A stretch of DNA of 64,000 nt, taken from contig CAZHOJ010000007.1 of assembly GCA_964534125.1 (NCBI GenBank), positions 124,001 to 188,000 on the forward strand. Direction: 5' to 3'. Below the pieces are notes generated by a model. It had not been told where the DNA came from, ran no database searches, and saw only the letters and a list, made by a program, of their open reading frames with translations. Below, one piece after another: positions 51,871-61,083 of the stretch; position 1 is the stretch's first letter, and the number at the start of each line of letters is the position of its first letter. The position numbers and the translations under genes are program-made. This DNA is from 2-02-FULL-55-14 sp964534125 (GTDB lineage: Bacteria; Bacteroidota; Ignavibacteria; UBA10030).

Positions 51871-52704
51871 GTGCCACTCGTACAAGCGACAGGGACCGAC
51901 AAGAAGCATCAGGACAAGCTGAAAGGGGCAGGAGCGATACCCCGGCATATAGCCGTGATCATGGACGGGAACGGCCGCTGGGCCAAGCGCCGGAGTCTCC
52001 CCAGAATAGCGGGGCACAATGAAGGTGTCAACTCCGTCCGGGACATCGTTGAGGCCTGCGGGCAGCTTGGTGTCGAGTATCTCACGCTGTATGCTTTCTC
52101 GACGGAGAACTGGAAGCGTCCGAAGGACGAGGTCTCTCTTCTGATGCGACTCCTTCTGAAGGCGCTTCGGGATGAGAGGGACCGCCTTCATCAGAATGAG
52201 GTGCGGCTGCGAGCCATCGGGGACATTGCTGCACTGCCGAAGGACATCCAGGATGAATTGTGCGACGCCTCGGAGATGATGAAGAACAACACGGGGCTGA
52301 CGCTCATCCTTGCGCTCTCCTACAGTGGCCGCTGGGACCTTGTGCGGGCCCAAAAGCGCATGGCGGAGGATGTCGCTGCCGGCGTCCTGCGTCCTGAGTC
52401 CATCACTGAGGATACAATACGGGACTACCTTTCGACGAACGAATTTCCGTATCCGGACCTTCTCGTCCGGACGAGCGGGGAACACCGCATCAGCAACTTT
52501 CTGCTGTGGGAGCTTGCCTACAGCGAGATGGTGTTCGCCGATGAGCACTGGCCCGAGTTCCGTCGGAAGCAGCTGTATGCTGCGATAACAGACTTCCAGA
52601 AGCGCGAGCGACGGTTCGGCATGGTCAGCGAACAGGTCCGGAAGCCCGTCCGAACGGGTGTGCGTTATGTCGAAAGGGTCCTGAAGAGTGTTGCGAAGCT
52701 GTAA
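51871..52704 (+). CDS. uppS: Isoprenyl transferase (undecaprenyl diphosphate synthase)
   Basis: A 277-residue cis-prenyltransferase that builds the C55 lipid carrier for peptidoglycan and other envelope sugars. It has the substrate motif IAVIMDGNGRWAKRR (catalytic Asp), the FSTENWKRP segment and the late RTSGEHRISNFLLWELAYSE motif. The start is GTG at 51871, giving ~20 extra N-terminal residues without a strong ribosome site, so the true start may differ. It opens the long envelope operon, and the bamA start lies inside its 3' end. Such a uppS-bamA-skp order is common in the group. Confidence 0.95.
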   Translation: MPLVQATGTDKKHQDKLKGAGAIPRHIAVIMDGNGRWAKRRSLPRIAGHNEGVNSVRDIVEACGQLGVEYLTLYAFSTENWKRPKDEVSLLMRLLLKALRDERDRLHQNEVRLRAIGDIAALPKDIQDELCDASEMMKNNTGLTLILALSYSGRWDLVRAQKRMAEDVAAGVLRPESITEDTIRDYLSTNEFPYPDLLVRTSGEHRISNFLLWELAYSEMVFADEHWPEFRRKQLYAAITDFQKRERRFGMVSEQVRKPVRTGVRYVERVLKSVAKL

Positions 52705-55042
52705 TCATCTCCTTCTTCTCCTGCTTTTTTTCACCGCGCTGGCAGGCGCTCAGACACGTCCGGAGGTCTACCGCATCCTCGGTATCACCGTGGAGGGACA
52801 GGTGACCGCCGATGCTGCCGCGATCATCGCCAACACAGGCCTTCGTGCGGGCGACGAGATCACGGTCCCTGGCGACCAGACCCGCGCGGCCATCGAACGT
52901 CTCCATCGTCTGCGCCTCTTCGAAGACATCCAGATCCTGATCGAGAACCGCGTACAGAACGGCGTCTACCTCCTGATCCGTGTGCGGGAGAATCCCCGCC
53001 TGGAGAACATCGTCATCACGGGCAACGACGAGCTGAGCGAGGACGAGATCCTCAAGAAGATCAACCTCATCAAGGGGCAGCTCATCACGCCGCATGACCT
53101 CTCCGTCGTGGTCCGCACGCTGGAATATGCGTACAACGAGGAGGGGTACATGAATGCTGCCATCACGCCGAGCCTCGCGCAGAGGCCCGATACGGGGCGC
53201 AACAGGGTCGACCTGACCATCACGATCGACGAGGGGGAAGAGGTCGTTGTCGACCAGATCCGCTTCTGGGGGAACAAGGCGTTCGACGACGGGGACATTC
53301 GGAGCGAGATGGAGGAGACGACGGAGCGGCGCTGGTGGAAGTTCTGGGCCTCGAACAATTTCGACAGGAAGAAGTACGATGAGGATAAGCAGCTCATTCT
53401 CACGTTCTACCGGAAGAACGGGTACCGTGACGCAGAGATCATGAAGGACTCGATCTCGTTCGATGACGAGAGGCGATACATGGCCATCGACATCTATCTG
53501 TTCGAGGGGCCGCAGTACTATGTCCGGAACATCACCTGGCAGGGGAACACGGTCTACCCCTCCGAGGTGCTGTCCGCGCGGCTCGGGTTCGAACAGGGAG
53601 ATGTCTACGATCAGGAGCGGTTCCGGCAGAATCTCTTCCGGAGCGAGGAGGAGACGGATGTGACGTCCCTCTACTCTGACAACGGATATCTGTGGTTCCA
53701 GGTGGTCCCGCAGGAGACCGTGGTCGGGGGTGACAGCGTCGATATCGAGCTCATCGTCCGGGAGGGGAACCAGTTCCGCCTCGGGCAGGTGATCATTTCC
53801 GGCAACACGAAGACCTACGAGAAGGTGATCCGGCGGGAGCTCCTCACGAAGCCGGGCGATTACTTCAGCCGGCAGCTCATCATCAGCAGCGTCCGGCAGC
53901 TGGCACAGCTCAACTACTTCAACCCGGAGAAGATCACGCCCGATGTGCGGCCCGTGGACGATGAGACCGTGGACCTCGAGTACGCCGTCGAGGAACGCTC
54001 GAGCGATACGTTCAACATGTCCGTGGGGTACAGCGGGGCCTTCGGGTTCAACGGAGGGCTCGGCCTTTCCTTCAACAATTTCTCGCTCAGCGAGCCCCTC
54101 AAAGGGGGCGGCGGTCAGACACTGACCTTCGACTGGCAGTTCGGTGTCAGCACCATTTACCGGACCTTCTCCATCGGCTTCCAGGAACCCTGGATGTTCG
54201 ATTCGCCGACCCTGTTCGGCTTCAGCATCTTTGACACGGAGCAGAAATACTTCGCCGACATCCGCTACACCGGTGTCTCGGTGCGTATTGGCCGCCGGTT
54301 CCGCTGGCCAGACTATCTCTTCCGTGGTGACTGGACGGTCCGCTGGCAACGGAACAAGTACATCCCGTTCGAAGGCGAAGTGGACGAACTCTTCCTCCAG
54401 GGGATCTCGACGCAGTTCGGCATCGCGCAGGTCCTCTCGCGCAACAGCACGAACAGTCCCATCTTCCCGTCGGAAGGTTCGAGTATCTCACTGCTGACCG
54501 AGGTGAACGGCGGACCGCTGCTGCCCGGCACGGCGCGTTTCCACAAGCACGTGTTCAGCGCTGATTGGTACATCCCTCTCATCCCGTCACAGCGCATTGC
54601 GCTGATGAGCACGAACCAGATCGGGATGATATACGGGTTCGAATCTGATTCGTATATTCCATTCCAAGACCGGTTCTTCATGGGAGGCACGGGCCTCGGC
54701 CAGTTCGCGGTCACTCCGCTCCGCGGGTATGATGAACGGTCGGTCGGTCCCCGCAACGGCGGCACGGCGATGATGAAGCACACGGTCGAGCTCCGGTTCG
54801 CGCTCGCGCTCAATCCCATTCCCATCTACACGCTGCTGTTCGCGGAGGCGGGGAACGTTTGGATCGAGCCGCGATACATGAGCCCCATCGACCTGCGGAA
54901 ATCGGCCGGCCTTGGCGTGCGGCTGCTCATCAATCCGCTCGGCCTTATCGGGTTCGACTATGGTTTCGGGTTCGACGGCGCGACACCGGCCTCAGGCACC
55001 CCGGGCTGGCAGTTCCACTTCCAGTTCGGACGGCAATTCTAA
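52688..55042 (+). CDS. bamA: Outer membrane protein assembly factor BamA
   Basis: A 784-residue Omp85 protein. The start GTG 52688 overlaps uppS by 17 bases. A signal peptide (about 1-21, ending LAGAQ) is followed by five POTRA-like units, each marked by a strand-turn motif (ILGITVEGQ, IVITGNDELSE, IRFWGNKAFDD, ITWQGNTVYP, VIISGNTKTYEK) at about 30-400. The C-terminal barrel has the GGTGLGQFAVTPLRGYDERS segment, matching the conserved loop-6 region (RGY), and ends with an aromatic, FHFQFGRQF, a typical barrel signal. It inserts barrel proteins into the outer membrane. Skp-like chaperone genes follow. Confidence 0.95.
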   Translation: MLRSCNHLLLLLLFFTALAGAQTRPEVYRILGITVEGQVTADAAAIIANTGLRAGDEITVPGDQTRAAIERLHRLRLFEDIQILIENRVQNGVYLLIRVRENPRLENIVITGNDELSEDEILKKINLIKGQLITPHDLSVVVRTLEYAYNEEGYMNAAITPSLAQRPDTGRNRVDLTITIDEGEEVVVDQIRFWGNKAFDDGDIRSEMEETTERRWWKFWASNNFDRKKYDEDKQLILTFYRKNGYRDAEIMKDSISFDDERRYMAIDIYLFEGPQYYVRNITWQGNTVYPSEVLSARLGFEQGDVYDQERFRQNLFRSEEETDVTSLYSDNGYLWFQVVPQETVVGGDSVDIELIVREGNQFRLGQVIISGNTKTYEKVIRRELLTKPGDYFSRQLIISSVRQLAQLNYFNPEKITPDVRPVDDETVDLEYAVEERSSDTFNMSVGYSGAFGFNGGLGLSFNNFSLSEPLKGGGGQTLTFDWQFGVSTIYRTFSIGFQEPWMFDSPTLFGFSIFDTEQKYFADIRYTGVSVRIGRRFRWPDYLFRGDWTVRWQRNKYIPFEGEVDELFLQGISTQFGIAQVLSRNSTNSPIFPSEGSSISLLTEVNGGPLLPGTARFHKHVFSADWYIPLIPSQRIALMSTNQIGMIYGFESDSYIPFQDRFFMGGTGLGQFAVTPLRGYDERSVGPRNGGTAMMKHTVELRFALALNPIPIYTLLFAEAGNVWIEPRYMSPIDLRKSAGLGVRLLINPLGLIGFDYGFGFDGATPASGTPGWQFHFQFGRQF

Positions 55043-55080
55043 ACACGGTCTTTCACACACAGAACGAAGGGCGTATCTTC

Positions 55081-55623
55081 ATGAAAAACATTCTCATCTC
55101 TCTTGCGCTTGCATTGCTCGTTGTCATGCTTCCAGCGTCCGCGCAGAAGGTTGCATTCGTCAACTCAGCGACCATTCTCCGGGAATTGCCCGAGGCTCAG
55201 AAGGCGCAGAAGGACCTCGAGACGCAGATCGGAGCCTGGCAGAAGGAGCTGGAGAGCATGGGTCAGCAGCTGCAGGCCGAGCTCGAGGATTATCAGAAGA
55301 AGCAGGCACTGATGGACCCGGCAGCAAAGACCGCGAAAGAGCGTCAGCTGACGGACATGCAGCAGCGCGCACGCGATTACCAGCTGAGAAAGTTCGACAC
55401 GCAGGAGGGCGAAGCTGTCCGGCTCCGTGAGGAGAAGCTCCAGCCCATCCAGCAGAAGGTCCTTGCAGCCATCGAGACTGTCGCGAAGGAAGAAGGATTC
55501 GAGTTCGTCCTTGATAAGGTCAGTGAAGCGACGATCGTGCTCTACGCCGACCCGGCATTTGACCTGACCTACAAGGTGCTCGACAGGCTCAAGAGAGGCA
55601 GCACGGTACCCGGAAAGAAATGA
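55081..55623 (+). CDS. Skp/OmpH-family periplasmic chaperone, first copy
   Basis: A 180-residue periplasmic protein. It has a signal peptide (about 1-21, ending ASAQ), then KVAFVNSATILRELPEAQKAQ, then a long helical coiled-coil arm (about 50-120), then the closing beta part EEGFEFVLDKVSEATIVLYAD. In the known family it forms a trimer with tentacle-like arms that holds unfolded barrel proteins for BamA. It lies 38 bases after bamA and is followed by a second, divergent copy. ATG 55081 is the clear start. Confidence 0.9.
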   Translation: MKNILISLALALLVVMLPASAQKVAFVNSATILRELPEAQKAQKDLETQIGAWQKELESMGQQLQAELEDYQKKQALMDPAAKTAKERQLTDMQQRARDYQLRKFDTQEGEAVRLREEKLQPIQQKVLAAIETVAKEEGFEFVLDKVSEATIVLYADPAFDLTYKVLDRLKRGSTVPGKK

Positions 55624-56180
55624 CGATGAGACGGCTCACGTCGTTCCCCGTCCTCCTTCTCCTGCTTCTGGCGGCCGGTACAGCCTCCGCGCAGGTCAAG
55701 ATCGGCCATTTCAATTCTGCGATGGTCATCAAGCAGATGCCGGAGGCCGTTGATGCCCAGAGACAGCTCGATCAGCTGGTGGATGGGTGGGAGAAGGAGC
55801 TGTCCCAGATGCAGCGGGAATGGAAGGAGATGTTCGAGGAGTTCGATAATCGGAAGCTCATCATGACCGAGATCCGCCGTGCAGAGGTCGAGAAGGAGCT
55901 GCGCGACCTCGACCAGCGGATCATGGCCTTCCGAAACGACAAGTTCGGGCAGAATGGTGAGCTGTTCCGGAAACAATCCGAGCTTATGCGGCCCGTACAG
56001 GACATCATCTTCACCGTCGTCAAGCAGATCGCCGAGGAAGAGGAGTACGACTACATCTTCGACAAGAGCGGCGATATCCTTCTGATGTATACCAACGATG
56101 AGTATGACGTCACGGGCCTCATCTTCGAAAAACTGAACCTGACACCCCCGGCCCAGCAGCCGGGCCCAGGGGTACGGTAG
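55620..56180 (+). CDS. Skp/OmpH-family periplasmic chaperone, second copy
   Basis: A 186-residue relative of the preceding gene. The signal peptide is about 1-24, ending ASAQ. It carries KIGHFNSAMVIKQMPEAVDAQ, a coiled-coil arm rich in Glu/Lys/Arg/Met, and the end part EEEYDYIFDKSGDILLMYTN. It overlaps the first copy by ATGA. A tandem pair of Skp-like proteins after bamA is usual in Bacteroidota-type genomes; the two may form mixed trimers or serve different clients. lpxD follows six bases downstream. Confidence 0.9.
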   Translation: MTMRRLTSFPVLLLLLLAAGTASAQVKIGHFNSAMVIKQMPEAVDAQRQLDQLVDGWEKELSQMQREWKEMFEEFDNRKLIMTEIRRAEVEKELRDLDQRIMAFRNDKFGQNGELFRKQSELMRPVQDIIFTVVKQIAEEEEYDYIFDKSGDILLMYTNDEYDVTGLIFEKLNLTPPAQQPGPGVR

Positions 56181-56186
56181 GCCTCC

Positions 56187-57230
56187 ATGACCGTCCGCGA
56201 TATCGCCGGCTGGCTGAAGGCCGAGGTGGTCGGACCGCAGGACACGCCGATCACGACGGTCTCGAAGATCGAGGAGGCCGAACCCGGCAGCCTCACCTTT
56301 CTCGCGAACCCGAAGTACGAGCGCTTCCTGAGCACGACCCGGGCCTCCGCGATCCTCGTCTCGCGCGCAGTGGACATCGCGAAGCACGAGCAGGAGTTCA
56401 GGTCGTTCATCATCACGGACGACCCATATGCAGCGTTCCTCCTTTGCGTCAAGAACATCCTTCCTCAGGTCGATCCTTTCACGAAGGGCATCCATCCGAC
56501 CGCTGTGGTCGCCGAATCGGCCGTGCTCCGCGAAGGAGTGACGGTCGGCCCCTACAGCGTCATCCGCGATGATGTGATCGTCGGCAAGAACACACGCATC
56601 GGCGCCGGTGTCTCGGTGGGGAAGAATGTCACCCTCGGAACCGATTGCCTCATCTATCCCGGGACCGTCATCTATCACGGGTCCGTCATCGGCGACCGCG
56701 TCATCCTGCATGCCGGGTGTGTGATCGGGAGCGACGGGTTCGGCAATGCCCAGCGCCCGGACGGCTCGTATGAGAAGATCCCGCAGATGGGCATCGTCCG
56801 TATCGGCAACGATTGCGAGATCGGCGCGAACACGACCATCGACAGGGCGACACTGGGAGAGACGCGGCTTGATGAGGGGGTCAAGCTCGACAACCTCGTC
56901 CACATCGGACACAACGTGGTCATCGGAGCCCACACTGCTATCGCGGCGCAGACCGGCATCAGCGGCAGCTGCAAGATCGGGAAATACTGCAAGCTTGCGG
57001 GCCAGGTGGGATTGAGCGGCCACATCGAGATCGCAGACAGGACGACCCTCCTGGGTCAGACGGGCGTCCCCAAGTCCATCACCGAGCCGGGGAAGACCTG
57101 GTTCGGATATCCGGCAAAAGAGCATGTCCGCGCAGGGCGCATCGAGGCTGTGCTGCGCTCGCTGCCGGAGCTGAAGGCCGAAGTGGACAGGCTCAGGGAC
57201 CTCATCGAGCACCTCCAGAAGAAGAGCTAA
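56187..57230 (+). CDS. lpxD: UDP-3-O-acylglucosamine N-acyltransferase LpxD
   Basis: A 347-residue lipid A biosynthesis enzyme adding the N-linked hydroxyacyl chain. The N-terminal uridine-binding domain (ITTVSKIEEAEPGSLTFLANPKY) precedes a left-handed beta-helix of hexapeptide repeats (about 105-300), including GCVIGSDGFGNAQ and the catalytic His in LVHIGHNVVIG. A C-terminal helix (LPELKAEVDRLRDLIEHLQ) follows. It is the third step of the pathway, with the neighbouring genes encoding the second (lpxC) and the first (lpxA). Confidence 0.96.
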   Translation: MTVRDIAGWLKAEVVGPQDTPITTVSKIEEAEPGSLTFLANPKYERFLSTTRASAILVSRAVDIAKHEQEFRSFIITDDPYAAFLLCVKNILPQVDPFTKGIHPTAVVAESAVLREGVTVGPYSVIRDDVIVGKNTRIGAGVSVGKNVTLGTDCLIYPGTVIYHGSVIGDRVILHAGCVIGSDGFGNAQRPDGSYEKIPQMGIVRIGNDCEIGANTTIDRATLGETRLDEGVKLDNLVHIGHNVVIGAHTAIAAQTGISGSCKIGKYCKLAGQVGLSGHIEIADRTTLLGQTGVPKSITEPGKTWFGYPAKEHVRAGRIEAVLRSLPELKAEVDRLRDLIEHLQKKS

Positions 57231-57245
57231 CACAGGAAGATCGCT

Positions 57246-58670
57246 ATGTTCGTTCAGCAGATGACGATCGCCAAAGCCGTAAAGATGTCGGGCTCAGGCC
57301 TGCACACCGGCGTTCAGACCACGATGACACTGCGGCCGGCCCCCGAGAACTATGGTATCCGCTTCCGGCGCGTCGACCTCGCCGGCAATCCCGAGGTTCC
57401 GGCAGACGTCGATCATGTGGTGGAGGTCGAGCGGGGCACGACGCTCGCTGTGGGCGAGGCACGCGTCCATACCGTGGAACATGTGCTCGCTGCCGTCACC
57501 GGCCTGCAGATCGACAACCTCATCATCGAACTGGACAACATCGAACCGCCGATCGCCGACGGGAGCGCAAAGCCCTTCGTCGACCTGATCCAGGAAGCCG
57601 GCATTGTGCAGCAGGAGTCCCCGAAGGACTATCTCATCATCGATCAGGTCATCCATTACCAGAACGAGGAGAAGGGGGTCGACATTGTCGCACTGCCGAC
57701 GGACGATTTCCGCATCTCCGTCGTGATCGACTATAACAATCCGGCCCTCGGGAGCCAGCATACGGGGCTGTTCAATCTCGAGAAGGAGTTCGTGGAGGAG
57801 TTCTCGTCCGCGCGCACCTTCTGTTTCCTGCACGAGGTCGAGGTCCTGCGCGACAAAGGACTGATCCGGGGAGGGAATCTGGACAACGCCATCGTCATCG
57901 TTGACCGGGACCTCAACGACGGTGAGCTTGGAAAGCTGGCGAAAAAACTGGGGATCGACCACTCCCTCATTCTTGGAACGTCAGGAGTCCTGAACGACAA
58001 ACGGCTGCATTACAGGAACGAGCCGGCGCGCCATAAGCTCGTCGACCTTGTCGGGGACCTCGCCCTCATCGGGGCGCCGCTGAAGGCCCAGATCCTCGCC
58101 GCACGCCCGGGTCACGCGAGCAACGTCGAGTTCGCCCGGAAGGTCCGGAGGCTCTACCAGCAGAAGAAGCTGGTCCGGAAGTATCAGCACGAGAAGAAGG
58201 AAGGGATCGTGTTCGACTCCGACGCGATCCAGCGCATCCTCCCGCACCGGTACCCCTTCCTGCTCGTCGACAAGATCGTTGAGTTCGAGCTCGACAAGCG
58301 GGTGGTCGGCGTCAAGAGCGTGACCGTGAACGAACCATTCTTCCTGGGGCACTTCCCCGGCCAGGCCGTCATGCCCGGCGTCCTCATCGTCGAGGCGCTG
58401 GCACAGACAGGCGGAATTCTCCTGCTGAACGGCGTCGAGAATCCGGGCGACAAGCTCGTCTTCTTCATGGCGATGAACAACGTCAAATTCCGGAAGCCGG
58501 TGGTCCCCGGTGACCAGCTGATGCTCGACATCGAGATGATGAGCCGCCGCTCGAAGGTCATACAGATCAAGGGGCGTGCGTACGTCAACGGCAGCGTCGT
58601 TGCCGAAGGGGAATTCACCGCGGCCGTCATCGACCGCAATCCGGCTAGCAGGGCCATCCAGTCATCCTGA
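57246..58670 (+). CDS. lpxC/fabZ: Bifunctional LpxC deacetylase / FabZ dehydratase
   Basis: A 474-residue fusion. Residues ~1-300 are LpxC, the zinc deacetylase that commits UDP-GlcNAc derivatives to lipid A. It carries the zinc His in HTVEHVLAAV (His79) and the second zinc region RHKLVDLVGDLALIG. Residues ~325-474 are FabZ, the 3-hydroxyacyl-ACP dehydratase, with LPHRYPFLLVDKI and GHFPGQAVMPGVLIVEALAQ (catalytic His and Glu). Both enzymes draw on the same hydroxyacyl-ACP pool. The fusion is well known in Bacteroidota/Chlorobiota and supports the placement of the organism. Confidence 0.97.
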   Translation: MFVQQMTIAKAVKMSGSGLHTGVQTTMTLRPAPENYGIRFRRVDLAGNPEVPADVDHVVEVERGTTLAVGEARVHTVEHVLAAVTGLQIDNLIIELDNIEPPIADGSAKPFVDLIQEAGIVQQESPKDYLIIDQVIHYQNEEKGVDIVALPTDDFRISVVIDYNNPALGSQHTGLFNLEKEFVEEFSSARTFCFLHEVEVLRDKGLIRGGNLDNAIVIVDRDLNDGELGKLAKKLGIDHSLILGTSGVLNDKRLHYRNEPARHKLVDLVGDLALIGAPLKAQILAARPGHASNVEFARKVRRLYQQKKLVRKYQHEKKEGIVFDSDAIQRILPHRYPFLLVDKIVEFELDKRVVGVKSVTVNEPFFLGHFPGQAVMPGVLIVEALAQTGGILLLNGVENPGDKLVFFMAMNNVKFRKPVVPGDQLMLDIEMMSRRSKVIQIKGRAYVNGSVVAEGEFTAAVIDRNPASRAIQSS

Positions 58671-58677
58671 GCCTCTC

Positions 58678-59475
58678 ATGTCCGCTGCGATCCATCCCAC
58701 CGCGATCATATCTCCGACCGCACACCTCGGGTCCGATGTCACTGTGGGACCCTATACCGTCATCGAGGACAATGTTGCCATCGGCGACGGCACATGGATA
58801 GCATCTCATGCACGCATCTCGCGGTTCACCACGCTCGGCGCACAATGCCGCGTTTTCTCCTTCGCCTCCGTCGGCGGTGATCCTCAGGACCTGAAGTTCA
58901 AAGGGGAGGAGACCACACTCGAGGTGGGGGACCGTTGCACTATCCGGGAATACGTGACGCTGAATCGTGGCACCATGGACAGCGGGAAGACCATCATCGG
59001 GAGCGATTGCCTGTTCATGGCAAACGCGCATGTGGGACATGATTGCCGCATCGGGAATCGTGCCATCCTCGCGAACAGCGTCGCCCTTGGCGGGCATGTG
59101 CACCTGGGAGACTGGGTCATCATCGGCGGGCTCACGCCCGTGCATCAGTTCTGCAAGATCGGCGACCACGCGATGATCGGAGGCGGCTTTCGCGTCGTCA
59201 AGGATGTTCCCCCGTACGTCCTGGCCGGCCAGGACCCGCTCGTGTTCGAGGGGCTCAACTCGGTCGGACTTCGCCGCCGCGGGATGACGAGGGAGGCGAT
59301 GGACACGCTCGACAGGGCATTCGAGCTCCTGTACCGGTCGAACCTGAACGTGTCTCAGGCCGTGGCCCGCATCAAGGAAGACCTTCCTCTTACCGCGGAG
59401 GTCCAGAACCTCCTGGGTTTCATCGCTTCGAGCAAGCGGGGCATCATCCCGGGCCGGGCGCGGCACCGATCATGA
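58678..59475 (+). CDS. lpxA: Acyl-ACP-UDP-N-acetylglucosamine O-acyltransferase LpxA
   Basis: A 265-residue first enzyme of lipid A synthesis. It is a left-handed beta-helix with hexapeptide repeats from residue ~5 (IHPTAIISPTAHLGSDVTVG), the catalytic His region ANAHVGHDCRIGNRAILAN, and a C-terminal helical domain (SVGLRRRGMTREAMDTLDRAF). ATG 58678 lies seven bases after the lpxC/fabZ stop and gives the usual family N-terminus. Its stop overlaps the next start in ATGA. Acyl chain length cannot be told from the sequence by eye. Confidence 0.96.
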   Translation: MSAAIHPTAIISPTAHLGSDVTVGPYTVIEDNVAIGDGTWIASHARISRFTTLGAQCRVFSFASVGGDPQDLKFKGEETTLEVGDRCTIREYVTLNRGTMDSGKTIIGSDCLFMANAHVGHDCRIGNRAILANSVALGGHVHLGDWVIIGGLTPVHQFCKIGDHAMIGGGFRVVKDVPPYVLAGQDPLVFEGLNSVGLRRRGMTREAMDTLDRAFELLYRSNLNVSQAVARIKEDLPLTAEVQNLLGFIASSKRGIIPGRARHRS

Positions 59476-60242
59476 TGACTGTTGATGTAAGCGGTCCGCG
59501 GCCCGGTCCTGAGAACATGGACGCAGATGTCCGGAGCGCTCAGGATTGCCTTCGGGGTCGCGTCCATCCTCATCTGCGGCTGTACGGCTGGCAGCCGGCA
59601 GCCATCTCTCTCGGCGCTCATCAGTCCGTCGATATGCTCCGGAGCGGCTATGCCGCCATGCACGGAGTGGACGTCGTCACCCGTCCGACCGGTGGCGGGG
59701 CCATCCTGCATACAGATGAACTGACCTATTGCGTCACCCTTCCGCTGCTCGGACGGACGCCTTCAGCGGTGTACGCCATCATCGTGTCTGCCATCCTGCG
59801 CGGCCTCCGGTCGCTGGGAGTCGGGGCGGACGCCGAACGGTGGCCCACGCCTTCCTCGCCGAACGGCGCATATGCCGCTCAGCCGGTCTGCTTCTCGGGT
59901 ATCGCGCGGGATGAGGTGCGTGTGAACGGGCGGAAGCTTGTGGGAAGTGCACAGCGCATCTATGGCGGGGGCAACGGCGATCGCGTCATCCTGCAGCACG
60001 GTTCCATCCTGCTCAGCGATGCCCATGCACTGCTGCCGGTCTATCTGAAAGGCAACATGCAGGGAAGCGCGGCACAACAGGTCCGTGACCTGCGGGCAAG
60101 GTCCACATCTCTCGAAGCGGAGCGTGGGCGGCGGGTCCCGTGGAACGAGGCAGCTGAGGCCATGCACAGTGCATTCCGGTCCACGCCGGCGTTGTGGGAG
60201 ATAGAGGCCGGGCACCATCAGGAACAGGAGGTGAGGGCGTGA
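59472..60242 (+). CDS. LipM-like octanoyltransferase / lipoate-protein ligase family
   Basis: A 256-residue member of the biotin/lipoate transferase fold. Motifs are HPHLRLYGWQPAAISLGAHQ, VTRPTGGGAILH (about 69-80) and NGRKLVGSAQRIYGG with the conserved Lys155. Cys140 in QPVCFSGIARDE sits at the place of the catalytic Cys in LipM, which points to octanoyl transfer to the glycine cleavage H protein or to E2 subunits, rather than to ATP-dependent lipoate ligation. The N-terminus lacks the usual first family motif in clear form. It overlaps lpxA upstream and panB downstream by four bases each. Confidence 0.8.
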   Translation: MMTVDVSGPRPGPENMDADVRSAQDCLRGRVHPHLRLYGWQPAAISLGAHQSVDMLRSGYAAMHGVDVVTRPTGGGAILHTDELTYCVTLPLLGRTPSAVYAIIVSAILRGLRSLGVGADAERWPTPSSPNGAYAAQPVCFSGIARDEVRVNGRKLVGSAQRIYGGGNGDRVILQHGSILLSDAHALLPVYLKGNMQGSAAQQVRDLRARSTSLEAERGRRVPWNEAAEAMHSAFRSTPALWEIEAGHHQEQEVRA

Positions 60243-61063
60243 ACATCAATACAAAAACGAGCGGCCCCAAGCGCGTCACGACGCGGACGATCGCCGATAT
60301 GAAGAAGAAGAAAGACGCCATCGCATGCCTGACGGCGTACGACTTCCTGACAGCACGGCTGCTCGATCAGGCAGGCGCGGACATCCTCCTCGTCGGCGAT
60401 TCGCTCGGCATGGTCTTCCAGGGACATGAGACGACGATCCCTGTGACGATGGACCAGATGATCTACCATGCGCAGGCAGTTGTACGCGGCGTTGATCGGG
60501 CGATGGTGATCGTGGACATGCCGTTCATGTCCTATCAGTCGAAGACGGAGGAAGGTTTCCGGAACGCAGGGCGTGTGATGAAGGAGACCGGTGCGGGTGG
60601 GGTCAAGTTCGAAGGGGGTGAACGCATCGCTGATCTGGTCCGCAAGACGAGCGATGCTGGCATTCCCGTGATGGGACACCTGGGCCTGACGCCCCAATCG
60701 ATCCATCAGTTCGGCGGATACCAGCCGCGCGGGGCAACGCCGGAAGAGGCGAAGACGCTGCTCCGGGATGCGAAGCTTCTCGAAGAAGCGGGCGCGTTCG
60801 CTATCGTGCTGGAGAAGATCCCGGCTGCGCTGGCAAAGCGTGTCACGCGCTCGGTCTCCATTCCCACCATCGGTATCGGCGCAGGCGTCCATTGTGACGG
60901 GCAGATCCTCGTGACCCCCGACATGCTCGGGCTGTACGAGGATTTCCAGCCGCGCTTCGTCCGGGAGTATGCGACGATGGCGGAGGACACGCGAACAGCG
61001 GTCAGGAAGTATGTCGCCGATGTCAAGAAGAAGGAATTCCCCGGAACGAAGGAGAGCTACTAG
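60239..61063 (+). CDS. panB: 3-methyl-2-oxobutanoate hydroxymethyltransferase
   Basis: A 274-residue enzyme making ketopantoate for pantothenate and coenzyme A. It has the metal and substrate motifs VGDSLGMVFQGHETTIPVT, GAGGVKFEGG, VMGHLGLTPQSIH, the catalytic Glu in IVLEKIPAALA and IGIGAGVHCDGQILV. The start is GTG at 60239, behind a strong AGGAGGTGA ribosome site; it overlaps the stop of the LipM-like gene. It thus sits in an envelope and cofactor operon, with acyl-carrier and acyl-transfer functions as a loose common theme. Confidence 0.95.
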   Translation: MNINTKTSGPKRVTTRTIADMKKKKDAIACLTAYDFLTARLLDQAGADILLVGDSLGMVFQGHETTIPVTMDQMIYHAQAVVRGVDRAMVIVDMPFMSYQSKTEEGFRNAGRVMKETGAGGVKFEGGERIADLVRKTSDAGIPVMGHLGLTPQSIHQFGGYQPRGATPEEAKTLLRDAKLLEEAGAFAIVLEKIPAALAKRVTRSVSIPTIGIGAGVHCDGQILVTPDMLGLYEDFQPRFVREYATMAEDTRTAVRKYVADVKKKEFPGTKESY

Positions 61064-61083
61064 TCCCGGTGCCCCTCACAGCC

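Noticed and set aside
52625..54349. A 574-codon open frame on the minus strand
   Set aside because: It is antisense to bamA, with composition typical of a shadow frame.
55569..57233. A 554-codon open frame on the minus strand
   Set aside because: It is antisense to the second Skp-like gene and lpxD, both of which have clear family motifs.
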